Shown: piece after piece, positions 42,663 to 54,876 of the stretch | Position numbering within the stretch: position 1 is the first letter of the stretch | How the letters are laid out: every line of letters starts with the position of its first letter | DNA from: Calonectria ilicicola | Lineage: Eukaryota; Ascomycota; Sordariomycetes; Hypocreales; Nectriaceae | Reading direction: 5' to 3' | DNA length: 64,000 bases | Assembly (NCBI GenBank): GCA_020809705.1 | Contig: CP085831.1 | Span: forward strand, 2,852,001 to 2,916,000 | Program-made: the position numbers and the translations under genes | Notes under the pieces: generated by a model | Databases searched by the model: none | Told to the model about the DNA's origin: nothing | What the model saw: only the letters and a program-made list of their open reading frames with translations

Positions 42663-45600
42663 CTATCGGCTCCAAGAGGGAGCGTCCACTGTCTCGAGGC
42701 TGGCAATGACACAGTGAGCATTCACTCCGCCATAGCCAAGCGCTGTAACGCCAACGTGATCACCCTTGTTCAGCTTTAGGTGACTGCGCAGCGGTTGCAC
42801 GCGCGTCTTGCTCGGGTTAATAAGCTTGTTCATATCACCCAGCTGTCGCATCGGTGGCACGACACCTTTGTGCACAGCGAGAGATGCCTTGATAAGCGAA
42901 ACCAATCCCGAAGCCGTCTCCGAGTTTCCAAAATTGCCCTTGTTGGAACCCACGAGTAGCTCTCGTGTCGCCACTGATGGCTGTTGGGACACGGGTGACG
43001 TATCTCCTCGACAGAACATTTGTTCTGCAGAAGAAAATGCCTTTTCTAGGCCTTGCACCTCCAGTGCATCCCCGACACTGGTGCCGCTGCCATGCATTTC
43101 CACGTAGCGAATGTCTTGTGGGTTGACGCCCGAGTTGACAATAGCGTCGCACACAACTTTGGCCTGACCTGAGGAGCTGGGAACGGTGAATCCGACCTTA
43201 TCGACGGATCCGTCGGTACCAATAGCGTGTCCTTCAACAACGGCGTAGACACGGTCGCCCGCCGCTCTGGCCGCGCTCAGAGGCTTCAGCACCACGGCCG
43301 CTACGCCGTCCGCAGGTACCGATCCATCGGCGCGGTCATCCAGAGGGCGACACTCGCCAGTAGCGGAGAAGATTTTGCCCTCGGATGTTACGTAGCCTCC
43401 TAGCTGTGGGTACGAGATGGACACTCCACCGACCAGCGCGGTGTCGCAGTCACCAGCGCGGAGAGAGTTGATGGCCTGGTGCAGAGCGACCAGCGAAGAG
43501 GCACAGGCCGTGTTGATGTCGACGCTGGGCCCCGTCAGGTTGAGTTTGAACGCTGTAAATGTAGATGCATTAGGGTCTAGAACAACTCGGTATCGGCTCT
43601 CAAAGTTGTCGAATGCGCTCTCAGGCTCTGTGTCGAGGTGTTGGAACGTATTGTGGGCGATGCCAACAAATGTGCCGACATTTGCGCCCTCGGCCTTGGA
43701 GGTCTTGATGTTTGCATCATCTAGGGCTTGTTTGGCGGTCATAAGGAATAGGCGCTTCTATGATTCTTGTTAGCATGATCTCAGACTAGCTTTCGTTGCA
43801 TTCTCAATCTTACCTGAGGGTCTAGCTTGCTGGCCTCCGCTTCTGATAGGGCCCAATCATTGCTACAAAATTCGTTGAGTCCATTAATGCTGCCGTATCG
43901 GGGAACGAAGAACTCTTGTTCTTTTACGTCAGCATCTTTAGCGCCTGATCCGTCGCTCGTCGTGATGCCATCTCGCTGCTCCATTAACAGATCCCACATC
44001 TCTTCGACAGAGTCAGCACCAGGAAAGCGGCCGGCCATTCCAACAATTGCAAACAGCTCTTCTCGAGGCCTGGAGCCTCCCTCAACAGAGCTTCTTGATG
44101 ACTGCGTCCGAATAGTGGATGGTCTGTTGTCCGATGCCGCCGATGATACGCTGGTGGGTATGTAGCTGTTGATCACAATGGGCGACAAGTATTCGGCCTG
44201 TCTACGGATGGTTGGGTTATGGAAGACATCCAGGAGGGATATTCCTGCATCGGGATATTGTGCAGAGAGCTTCTTGTGCAGGGTCGTAAGCAAAAGACTG
44301 TGTCCTCCAGCGTCATAAAATGTCACTTCAGCGTCGGGAATGTCGCGACAGCCAAGCACTTCCTGCCATAAGGCGGCAATCGTCGTTTCTAGGTGGGCGA
44401 TATGCGACGCTGCAATTTCCGCCACGTCCACAACAGCTTTGGGGGCTACTGGTTCGCTCACAGGTGTGACGACCTCGCTTTCGACACTGTCTTCCCGACA
44501 GAGAAGTTCTTGAACTTGCTTATGATCAACCTTTCCGTTTGAATTGAGAGGCAAGCTTTCAACAATGATAATCTCTCGGGGCACGGAGTAAGCCGGCAAG
44601 TCCTGGGCTATTCTCTCTCGGATCAATCCGCTGTCGATGTTGTTTGAGGCAGCAAAGCCGATTAAGCTCTCGCCGATGACCTGGACAGAAGCCATTTTGA
44701 CCTCTGGGCAGTGGTCTAGAATGCTTCTCTCAACAGCTGCAAGGTCAATGCGATATCCACGAACCTTGATCTCGCGGTTATTCAAACGTCCCAAGATGTT
44801 GAGATTGCCGTCGCTGTCGATGAAGCCACCATCTCCAGATCGATACATTCTGGCAGGTTGCCCATTGTATTCCACAGTTCGGAACTTCTCAGCGGTAAGC
44901 TCGGCCTGTCCCCTGTAACCACGAGTTACCTGGGGTCCTACAATGCAAATTTCTCCCACTTGGCCTTGCTCCAATGCTGTGTCGGAGCCTTCGGGGCAAA
45001 TTAATAACCCTGTGTTGGGGTTTGCGAGACCGATGTTTGATGGGGAGGGTGTCTTGCCAGGGTTGTGGATCATGATGGCATTGGAGCAAATGACTGTCGT
45101 CTCTGTGGGACCATAGGCGTGAATCAGCCTCAATCGCTTGCTCCACCTGTCCAACAGCCCAGCAGAAGCTGCTTCTCCACCAACGGATAGCATTCGTAGG
45201 GATGGCAGGCGTCTGTTCTCTGGAATACTCGACAGCACAGATGGGGTAGTGTGGAAGAAATTGATCTCGTTCAAGTCCACCACGTCGGCAAGGTAATCTC
45301 CTACCACAAGGGAAGGATGCTTCACAAAGCACAGTGTAGCACCGTAGGACAGCGAGACTGCCCACTCGAGGATGGAGGCATCAAATGCAAAGCTAGCGAA
45401 CTGCAGGACCCGAGAGCCTGGACCAATTTTGACCACATTTCTGGTTGAGCTAACATAGTGGCTCAGGTTCTGGTGCTCAACCATGATGGCTTTGGGAACT
45501 CCGGTTGATCCGGACGTAAAGATGATATATGCAAGGTCAGATGGACTTTTGTCAAATGCGGAGTTGGGACGGCCGGCGGGAAATTCCTTTTGTGCCCAGA

Positions 45601-47544
45601 CATTGAGAGTCTCTGGGGGTGTTGTACAGTCCTTGAAAAAGTTCTCATCGACAAGGTCTGTCACGAAGAGCTTTGATTCGGCGACGCGAAGGATGGCCTG
45701 CTTTCTAGCGAGTGGAAGACCCTTGTCTAGGACGATGTAGCAAGCACCGGCCTTGAGAACCGCGATGATCCAGGATACAATGTCAAAAGTGCGCTCAATG
45801 TGGAGCACCACAACATCGCCAGCCCCGACGCCGCGTTGCTGAATATCTAAGGAGAAATTAGTTTTTAGTGGTTTCAAAAACGGGAGAGGGGAGAAAAGGG
45901 AGAAGGGACGTACAGAGTGCTTTACGGTCGGATGCATCATCCAATTCGCGGTATGTCATGGATGTCTTTTCTTCGCCCGAGTACAGTGCCAAGGCATTCG
46001 GCTGTGCAGCTGCTCGTTCGCGAATCCAGTCGGTGACTCGACTGGAACTGACGGCATTCACATCTGCTACATCTGGCCCCTTGACCAATGTGGCAACATC
46101 TCTCTGCTCTAGGTAGGACAAGGAGTTTAATTTGAAGCTGTTGGAAGCTTGCGAAAGCCGGATAGTGCTCATAAAATCCTCCTTGAGATTATTAATCGCA
46201 GCTTCGTCAAACGTATTTGGGTCGGTGATGACACCTAGAGATACGCCATCCTCCTGTTCGAGGAAACAAAAGAAGAGATCCCACACGCCTTGCACAGGGT
46301 AAAGCGTGCAGCATGCGTCAGCCAACTTGGGACTAAAGGTTACTGCGACCTTGTCCGATGTATACTCGCCCCGGCCTTCTTCACGCGCTGCGTGGAGGAG
46401 AGACAAGAATGGGAACATCTCGTGCCGTTTAGCCTGTGAGATACGCTTGCCCACATTCTTGACGAGATCGGCAAATGTGCCGTTGCTCTGCATAAGCTCT
46501 GACACTGGCTGGCGAATCGGCATAGTGTTTGCCATGTGCGACAAGCAGTTGGCATATTTCGCCTCTCTCGCGCCGAATGCAACCTGCAGCGTATGATCGT
46601 GGTGTGGTGTGGCCTTTGAGTGGCCAGCCATGACCAGGCCAATGACTGAAGTAGCAATACGGAACCAGGATGTGCTGTAGAGTTTGGACCACGCCGCAAG
46701 CTCCTCAGCGGGGAAGAATGCCCATGTATTCATCTTGCGGTAGTCGTGACCAGGTTGGGGGCTGGTCTGAGTGTGTGTCCACTCATATGGCCTGGTGTTG
46801 GCGACCTGCGCCATCCAGAATGATTTGGCTGCAGTGGCTGCTTCACCGCGAAGGTATGCAGTTTGGCGCTGTACAAACTCGCCGTAAGAGGGCACGGATT
46901 TCGGCGGCTGCTCCGATACGTCATCTGAATTCAATTCCAGAAGTTGGCGAGACAGGTGGCTCATGCTGGTGCCATCCACAGCAATGTGGTGCCCCATGGC
47001 ATAGATTGTGTATGTGGCCTGGAGCCTACCATTGACCGCTGCAAGGTTCTGGTGGATGATCCATCTAACAGAGAACTCCAGAGAGAGGTCAAATGGACGA
47101 CGCAGAGCCTGCTGCAACTTTTGCTCATCGTGTACAATTTCCAGATTCTGAACGCAAGTAGCAGGGTCGTGAATCGCCATGAAGGACTGGGACATGTCTT
47201 GAGCTGTTCCATCGGTATGGAATGTAGCACGCAACATATCATGCTGAAGTCCAAGCTGGTAAATATCTGGGAATCTGGTCAGCCAAGCTTTTGACAACCA
47301 CAACAATTTTGGACTTACGGTTCACGATGTTCTCTAGAGAGAGGTTAGGCTTAGAAAAGTCCACCTTCAGAGTCAATGCATAGTGCGTGGCCCAGGGGCG
47401 GCGGATGTAGTCCAGCCAAAGAACCTCTTGGACTTTCGAAAGAGGGACAATGGCCACCAAATTTCCATGGGGAGGTGAGAGGCGGAATTGAGATGTCGGA
47501 GCAGCCACTGGCCCCGTGATGAATGGCATAGGAGTGATAGACAT
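42663..47544 (-). CDS. Hybrid NRPS-PKS, C-A-T-KS, tenuazonic acid synthetase type
   Basis: Exons 47544-47319, 47266-45914, 45846-43814 and 43757-42663; introns 52, 67 and 56 nt, all phase-consistent; 1,568 residues. Domains in order: condensation (HHIAVDG near 170); adenylation (FTSGSTGVPKAI, FAFDAS, AYGPTETTV, YRSGDGG, NREIKVRGYRIDL, lysine motif LNSNGKVDHK); carrier (DAGGHSLL near 1040); and a terminal ketosynthase from about 1120 (FAIVGMAGRFPG). There is no AT, ACP, reductase or thioesterase. The KS has Cys1289 in NTACASS and His1426 in EMHGSGT, but the second catalytic His motif reads KGNFGNSE, Asn1482 replacing His. As I remember it, TAS1 of Pyricularia has this layout and a Cys-His-Asn triad, and its KS closes the tetramate ring and releases the product. 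So the expected chemistry is activation of an amino acid, amide formation with a beta-ketoacyl partner, and ring closure. Which amino acid is used cannot be read by eye. Confidence 0.9.
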
Positions 47545-48190
47545 GATGGAATATGATTTAAAGAAAAGTTCTTAGGGCATCCAGTATCGCAACAAGGAAT
47601 CAATAGGTGTTACTTGGAGCCTGGAGAGAATGGAATTGAGAAGATTGAATGAAGAATAAGCTTGATTGGAATTATGTCTCTGTCAACGGGCATGCACCAA
47701 CTATTTATCTCTGTCCAAGTGGCCGGGTGATACGGTGAAGAGTGTCTTTGAGACTACGTCGTCAACATGTGGCGGGATTTCTTTGATCCCGACGAGGCAC
47801 TCTGATGCAAATTCTTTGATACCAGCAACATACAGCGACCAGGGTTGCTGAACAACAACTATTGCGAATATCTTCTCGAAGTCGCACCCATCGAGTGGAG
47901 GCAACACCGGGCGTGTCGCTTTACGTAACTCCGCTGTTATCACAGAAAGTTTAAACCAGTCCGTCGGGCCGTCCCGTCGTCGCTAGCTAGGTCCGGGGTT
48001 TGGATATGGGGATGGGGAAAGGCTCGGCAATAAGGCGATCGATCCATTTCAAAAGACCCTTGACAGAGGGGCGGTCAATCCAAACATAGTGACAGTGCAG
48101 AGTAACATTAGCCGCTGGAAAAATTCTCTGGCCGCGCCCGTGTAACCATGGGGGCTCCAGTTTTAAGTGAGGGCTGCGCTTGTCAGCTCC

Positions 48191-48206
48191 CGGAAATGGC
48201 CTTCCG
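48191..48206. promoter_or_regulatory. Candidate Zn2Cys6 site, CGG-N10-CCG
   Basis: CGGAAATGGCCTTCCG has inverted CGGAA arms, the layout bound by dimeric Zn2Cys6 proteins (spacing 10 as in Put3-type sites). It lies 647 bp before the synthetase ATG. The half-site CGGAAATG recurs at 54528. Binding by the cluster regulator is inferred. Confidence 0.45.
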
Positions 48207-48340
48207 AGTCGTTGAGCACGCACGTCGGTGCAAACCTTAGACTTTATGAATACATACTCTCATGTCCTCTTTTTATGCTAGCGGTGCACCCTTGGCTATA
48301 TCCATGTACTGAGGCGGAATGCAGTTTCCGTTGAGTGCAC

Positions 48341-48416
48341 AGGAATAAGCACAGAGCAAAGGGCGATGCGTTAGAGCCGCGAGACGCGAATATCTTGGCT
48401 CCCTGTGCTTATTCCT
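48341..48416. repeat. Perfect 14-bp inverted repeat, 48-bp loop
   Basis: AGGAATAAGCACAG at 48341-48354 is exactly complementary to 48403-48416. It sits mid-way in the divergent control region. It could be an operator pair or the footprint of a small transposon excision; there is no coding in the loop. Confidence 0.6.
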
Positions 48417-49211
48417 CGATTGGTATCACAATCTGATCCTGATCGATTCCAGTGTATCGGTAGAAGGATGCAGCCAAGCAATCTTGCGCAGGCATAACCA
48501 CAAGCATAGAAAGAAGAGTGCTGGATCGAGTGGAGATGGAGAAGTTTCCCCAGTTCCCCCCTCGCACTCGGTGTTCTGTTACCATGGGTACCCTGCCCTG
48601 TCGTTTCGGCAGTACAATAAAGTTGCGGCCTGCATCTCGGACGGGCCGTTGCGCGCCCATGGAATTGTGGCATGGTCATTACGCGGCGGTACGAAAAGTT
48701 CTATACGCCGCATCGTTGCAGAGTTGTCGCAAATGGCGACACGATGGAGACAAGGGGAATTTCAAGGATCGGAGATGAGACCAGGGCGTCCGAATAGAAG
48801 AAACACAAAAGTATACCATTGATTTATACGAATAATTTCTGTTTTTCCACAGCTTTACCAGACCACATAAAAGGGATACACGTATAGAAGAACGGTATGT
48901 CAAGGTGCATGGATCAACAAATAGTGGGAACTGGGTCGATTGTGATTGTGCCATAACACCGTACAAGGTCACTGGCTTCCGAGCGGCACGGTGACCAACA
49001 GACGCAGATATTTTACAGGCCTCAAGTAAACTCCGGTTCTCTCCTCCTTAATACGTTACCTCTTTTCTCATCTCTCCTTCCGTTTCCTCTTTTCTTTACC
49101 TTGTGCCGCGTTTTCCGTCTTTTACTTCCTTCTTCTCTCCTGCTTTGCCACCTCGCTCACGACTCGTTCGACTTATGTTTTTTTCTTGCAACCCACACGC
49201 CCTTAGCAGCA

Positions 49212-50916
49212 ATGAGCCGTCTTCTCGAGATTTTCCGTCGCTGGGTTGATATCCCGGATGGCGCCGACAATGCCCGCCCGTGGTGGATTCTTGCCGTTGT
49301 GTGCTCGGCCATGTTCCTTGATTGTGAGTGCGAATCCGAGGCAAGTTTTCATGGTTCGAAACAATCAGCTCACAATAAATTAAGTGGCCAACTTATCGGC
49401 TGTAACCATTGCGCTACCCACAATTGGAAAAGACCTCAACACCAGTCAGGCCCAGTATCAATGGGTGATTTCCGCATATGCCCTTACGGTAAGACACAGA
49501 AGCTCTAGCCTCCCTCAATTTATTTTTCGTTTTTTAGATTCTAAGAGAATTTAGTTTGGAAGTTTTCTACTTCTTGGAGGCCGAGGCGGTGATATCTTCG
49601 GACATCGCCGTCTGCTTCTATTTGGCTCGTGCTTTTTTGGCCTGTTCACGCTCGTGTGCGCACTCGCACCAACCTTCCCAGGGCTTGTTATTGCCAGGGC
49701 TTTTCAAGGTATCGGTGCTGGCTTCACCATCCCTTCTGCCCAAGCCCATGTTGCCATTTACTTTCCTGATCCAAAACAACGCGCTAAAGCTTTGGGCTTT
49801 TGGGCAGCCGCTGGCTCTGTTGGATACATCACAGGTCTCATCCTGGGTGGTGTCCTTACTGCAAAAATAACTTGGCGTTGGATCTTTTGGATTTCCCTTA
49901 TCCTCTCTGGCATCATCACCCTAGTAGCCTACATCGTTCTACCAAGGCCTACTCCAAAGCCGACCCATTCGGCTTCTCCAGAGTCATCAGAGGTATCTTG
50001 TGAGGATGTTGCCCAAACTTCGGACAATGGGGTTATCAATCGTGTCAAAGCTTCCATGATTCGATTCGATATCATCGGCATAATGTTAGGTGTACCTGGT
50101 CTCCTACTGCTTACATATGCTCTGACATCAGCAAATGATGAGGGATGGGGCTCAGTATCCATTATCACAACTCTAGTGATATCAATCGTTCTGCTCGCTT
50201 TGTTCATCTACCGAGAGCTGCGAGCTAGTCAGCCTCTCATGAATCCTCGGCTCTTTCACAACCGATCATTCAATTTAACTTTGGTCCTCGCCATCGCCAC
50301 TTATGCTGTACGCCAAGCTTGCTCCTACTTTCTGACGTTGCAACTTCAATCCTACGGCAATTCGTCACTGCATACAGCTGTCTTGTTCCTTCCCGTCGGT
50401 GTATCTGCATTGGTCGCTAATTCTATTGCTGGACGATTGGTTCCCATTCTTGGCGCCCATGCCATGTTTGTGCTTGGTTGGGCGCTCTGCATCCCCGGTG
50501 TCATACTCTTTAGCTTCATTACCGAGGAGACGAGCTACTGGCGATATACCTTTCCAGGCATGATCCTATATATCGCAGGATTAGGCGTCGTATATATCAC
50601 CGCCAACTTTGTTGTTATATCCTCCGCGCCAAAGAGTGATCAGGGTGCCGTGGCCGCTATCTTCAACGTAGCACTTCAGGTGGGAGGCAGTGTACTTGGT
50701 CTAGCCGTCTTGACAGCTATCGCTGATGGCATCGACAAACGCTATGGACAACAAATGGCAAATGACTCAGACCTATCTTTGGTTGGGTATCAGAGTGTTT
50801 ATTATTCCTGCATTATCCTGTGCGGTGTCTCTCTTCTCTTGACCATCGTGGCGATCGATGTGCCCGACACCATGCGGGGTACATTTTGGAACAAGCAGCA
50901 AAAAAGCGAAAGTTGA
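49212..50916 (+). CDS. MFS drug-type exporter (DHA2/14-TM class)
   Basis: Exons 49212-49323, 49385-49488 and 49555-50916, 525 residues. The N-terminus is cytosolic; helix 1 (WWILAVVCSAMFLD) is cut by intron 1 and continues as LANLSAVTIALPTIG, followed by SQAQYQWVISAYALT, the position of the QxxW-SAY block of EmrB/QacA-type carriers. FGSFLLLGGRGGDIFGHRR is the motif A loop. A repeated set of hydrophobic helices follows to about residue 515. Divergent from the synthetase and so likely co-regulated; probable job is export of the product and self-protection. Confidence 0.88.
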
Positions 50917-52164
50917 TGATCAGAATGAAAATAGGCTCCTGCAAACCACAGTTTGAAGAGTTGCTTACCTAGTAGACATAAATTCATATAAATATTCTTC
51001 AGGCGGATGATGGAGCCAGGGCCATTGGCGAAATAGGGCAATATCATAGAATTATTAATATTAACCTTTTGAGTTTGCATTTGCAAGCTTTATTTGATGC
51101 AATGAATTGATTTTGCTAGATAGCCAGACTTATATATAGGCGTGAAAAAATAATATCATCCAACCTATTCTGATTGACAACGCCGAGTGGTGAACTAAGT
51201 ATTAAGTGGGTGTATCCGACCTTCTCGTCACACGTAAAATTAATCGTAGCTTCTTTCACGTGCATCTACCTGCAGGAAATCTCGGTGCTATGAATATGCT
51301 TGATGATAGATTTAATTAAAAAAGTGTAGCTGTCCCTCCCAATGCAAGACCCTACCCTAAACTGCTTGGGTGGTTTGTTTTTTTTTTCTTATAATTATGC
51401 TCGCTTAATGTGAATGATTGTGGCGTTTCATCCAGTATTTGGCACCATGAAGGCTTAAGTCTAGAAAAAGAGTGTACCTCAGAAAATATTAGCGGGCATT
51501 GCACATATCCATTCCGCAAATTTCGGTATTCTGAAAGACCTGTCAATATTGGATTGAACAACCAACTTGGCTTATCGATAAAAGTTCGTGATTCGCATTT
51601 CACCAAAGTGGAAAATTTTTCGAGTGGAAGATCCCTGTCCATTTTGGTCGCGAAAGTAGCCTACCCTGTAGCATCTGGCCCTCCTCCACTCTTTCATCCG
51701 GGCGATGATTTATGTCTACGTCAAGAATACCAGTCATGCAATGGGTGGAATTTGCAAATTTAAATGGGAAAATTAAGCTTCGCCAATCAAACTTTTGAAC
51801 AGAGAGTGCATGTTTGCGCAGCATTGTGTGAACAGCCTGGATGCCCAGATAGGTATGGGAGGGATGGAAACCGTTCTATTCCAAACGGTGGATTTAAATG
51901 CGTACTAAACGGCCCATTCTCGAAATTAAAACCCGCCTACGCTAGCGACAGGTACCAGCCTCATTGTCTGTCGGGTCATTTCAATAACGGCACAAATGAA
52001 ATTGGTGATATGTTGGGCAAACACTACTCGCCAGAGGTTATTGCGACAATTCACGTCGTCCCGCGGCCAGTTTTCTATAAATAATCCGACTTGTCTAAAA
52101 CATTGATCTGCAATACATTATCTGCTTTTATAGTTATTTTGATAGTTGAGTGTGTCGGCCACTC
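50917..52164. other. Convergent intergenic region
   Basis: Between the exporter (plus) and the regulator (minus). The ORFs at 51410-51763 and 51764-52084 have no domain or signal. Nothing supported. Confidence 0.4.
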
Positions 52165-54247
52165 TTAGCAGCCTTGATTCCCGAAGACACCGCCGGGGTA
52201 GGGTGCCAGCCCGTATGTCAAGTCCGACAGTTGGTTCCAAAACTCGAAGCCTTCATACTGTTCCCCACTGTGTGCAACAGCTGGCTCTACAACTGTGGAA
52301 CTTGGATGAGCGCCGCCTGGATTTAGCTTGGACAGATACCAGCCCTCGATACCGCGATATGCTTCGGCGTACTCGGAAAAAATGGGCCGGCCGTGGACAA
52401 TAATCTTGCAGCGAGGATTTCCGAGGCCGCTGGCTGTCTCAAAGAGCTTATTCAGCTGGCGCAAAATGTCGGGGAGATTGTACATTGTCCGCGCCGTGTT
52501 CAAATCCCATGCGCCATCTTCCACGCATAGCAACCGTAAAGCCTTGATGATGGCTAGTGCGAGATGGAGAACAGAAATGAACGTTAATGAGTGGTAGGAT
52601 TCAACCGGGACCAGGCGGAAGGCATCCCAGAGGGCTTGTGTGCTCTCTAGACAATCCGACATCGTGTGCCATCTGATTTGTGTAGGATCCATGGGGTCGC
52701 TCTTTTGACCGTGCCCAAGAGGCTCGAATAAGCGGATGTTGACAGCAGCGCAATGAGTCCGTAAGAGATCTAGGGATAAATGTAAGCGGTGTTTTTATCC
52801 ACTCATGTAAATATGCTTACGATTCCATTGTAAATGATCAGGAAGCTGTTTAATGAACGCATCAAGCTCATTCCGAATAGATGCGATGGCTATGGCGTGG
52901 AGATTCGGTGGAGACCTATAATTAGCGACCCCGGTTGACTCCCAAAACGCATCGTGGACCTTGATTGCGATTTGTCGCACGCGGACAAGATTGACAAGTA
53001 ATATATCCGTAGGGTACTCTTGATCGTCAATTAATTGCTTGCAGCAGCTATCAAAATGCGGCGTATATTCCAGCCTGGACCTCCTGCCAAGAAGGCTGCA
53101 CAGTCTGACGTGAAATTAGTCAGTACGGAATGAATAGGAAGCAAAATTGCATGGGTTCTTACGTAGATGTTATATAGTATACGCCTAGGACGGCTCTATG
53201 ACCATCGGCAGTTTGTTTTGGCTGAGGTGGAAGGTCGTTTCTGAGTTGAGCCGCATCCTCGACGATGGATCCGAAAGTGGGGTTCACAGTGCAGCGCGGC
53301 TTGTTGAGCCCCAGATCCTCCACCAAGCTGATGGCTAAATGTAGAAGGCTCGTGTCCTTTGCAGCAGCGTAAAAAAAAATGTCGCGCCTGTTAATGTAAT
53401 CTGTCAGTTGCCCGTGTCTAAGGCGGCCAAAGACTCTGACGCCTACCAAGCAAGAAACACGAGAATGGCTTGAAGCAGCTCCAGGCTCTTGTTCACCAGA
53501 ACGACAGTTTGATGTGCAACATAGTTCCGAAACCAGCTTTCAAATGCTGCAAAGGCTTCTGGATCTGGGGGTCGGCATACCCATAGTATAGTCTTTAGAA
53601 GAAGCGGCTTGTCCTTGTACATGTCGTAGGAACTGTGGAGGGGGAGGGGGACGAAAGGGAACTCGGGAAGCATGGCCGTCATGTATTCCTGGATGACTTG
53701 ATCTGCTTCGGAGAAGGGAATTTGAAAGCCAGGGACTATGTCAATAAATCCCGACCGCGGTGGGAATGATACATCAAGGGGCTGTGTCGATGGAATTGGA
53801 ATTGGTGTATGGTCTTGATGCATCGAAGGCAAGATTGGGGTTGGTCGGTCGGCCACAGCCGCGCTGTTTCGTTCTCGTTCTCGACTGAGAAGGGTCATTA
53901 TGTCGTCCAGCTTTTGCTCGATGACTTTTGAATTTCTGCATAGCTTTTCGTTAGCCATTGTCGCGACGTCCGGTCAAACGAAGGTGGAGTGGGGAATAGC
54001 GCACGTTGCTTTGCCCCGTCTCTTTTTCGAGACGGAGTGCAATTTGATGCATGTGAGGCCGTTTTTGGAACATCTATAGGTACATTAGGTTATTGATTTT
54101 TGGTGGAAAAGAATTTTGAGGGCCGGTGACCAACCTCTGGCAAATGTCGTTCGCATCGTCGGCGGTGGACAGCCAGACGCACTTGGCCTTGGCCAGGGAG
54201 CATTTGGAGCAGGCCCTGGTCTTCTCCACGCGCGGCGAGTCGGACAT
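52165..54247 (-). CDS. Zn2Cys6 transcription factor of the cluster
   Basis: Six exons: 54247-54135, 54073-54005, 53935-53447, 53387-53163, 53104-52821 and 52769-52165; introns 51-69 nt; 594 residues. The DNA-binding domain spans exons 1-2: ACSKCSLAKAKC, then CQRCSKNGLTC, the full six-Cys pattern, with a basic linker KKRRGK. A coiled-coil start (KVIEQKLDDIMTLLSR) follows. The fungal-specific regulatory domain includes LLQAILVFLAW, LHLAISLVEDLGLNK, YYITSTLCSLLGRRSRLEY and PTDILLVNLVRVRQIA. ATG 54247 is the first in frame. By position it is the natural regulator of the cluster; a Zn2Cys6 gene (TAS2) was, as I recall, reported next to Pyricularia TAS1. It is divergent from the ABC transporter. 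Confidence 0.88.
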
Positions 54248-54876
54248 GCTGGCGGGGCTAAATACCAACGAGACGACGCGGGTTCAAAGGCAAACAAAGG
54301 GAAAATGCGGCTCATGCAGCGGCTCGTCCGGGGGTGTCTCGTGTGGCAATACCTCTGTCCAACTTGTCTTGATTTCGGAGCGGAGAGCAAAAAGCCATCC
54401 GCAGGTGTGGAGATGGTGGTCATGGCGGGCCCGGCGCCATTTTGCCCTCCGCCGCCGCCGCGGGTCCCGCGTCCTGTTCGCCACGAAACATCACTCACAT
54501 ATTGCGAATCTGCGATTGTGAGTCATACGGAAATGAGACTAGCCGTGCGTTTTAGTGAATAGACTGCTTTGGGCATACGGGGCTGGAGAGCGAGTGGATC
54601 ATCATGCCGCTGTACACACCTTCGCTTGGCTCTCTGCTGCGAGACGAACCCCCGTTCATCATTAATTTTTTTTCTTTCTGTTTGTCATTTGGGTTTAAGG
54701 TCCTGGAGACCCAGGATTCGTTCTTATATCTATCAATCATGTCCTCTGCAGTCGTATCATTCTTTGACCGACCCGTCCATCCTTTCCTTCCGACCACTCC
54801 CGGCCACCTTCTACACCCACCGGCTCGCCTTCCGATCATTTAATTTATCTTTTTTTCTTTCAAAATTGGCACTAAT
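54248..54876. promoter_or_regulatory. Divergent control region, regulator / ABC transporter
   Basis: 629 bp between the two ATGs. It contains CGGAAATG at 54528-54535 followed by CCG at 54543 (CGG-N12-CCG) and a T/C-rich stretch before the ABC start. Confidence 0.5.

Larger units (their letters stand above)
47545..49211. promoter_or_regulatory. Divergent control region, synthetase / MFS exporter
   Basis: 1.67 kb separate the two divergent ATGs. No gene is supported within it. It contains a CGG-N10-CCG palindrome (48191-48206) and a 14-bp inverted repeat (48341-48354 with 48403-48416). The 200 bp before 49212 are C/T-rich, as in fungal 5' leaders. Confidence 0.55.

Noticed and set aside
47267..47318. 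A 31-nt intron ending at CAAAAG in the first synthetase intron
   Set aside because: Too short for a spliceosomal intron; the 52-nt GTAAGT..CCCAG intron keeps phase and restores the condensation-domain helix.
51410..52084. Two adjacent plus-strand ORFs after the MFS gene
   Set aside because: No coding character; the region lies between two convergent 3' ends.
54116..54562. 148-codon plus-strand ORF
   Set aside because: It is antisense to the zinc-cluster exon, whose Cys pattern is decisive.
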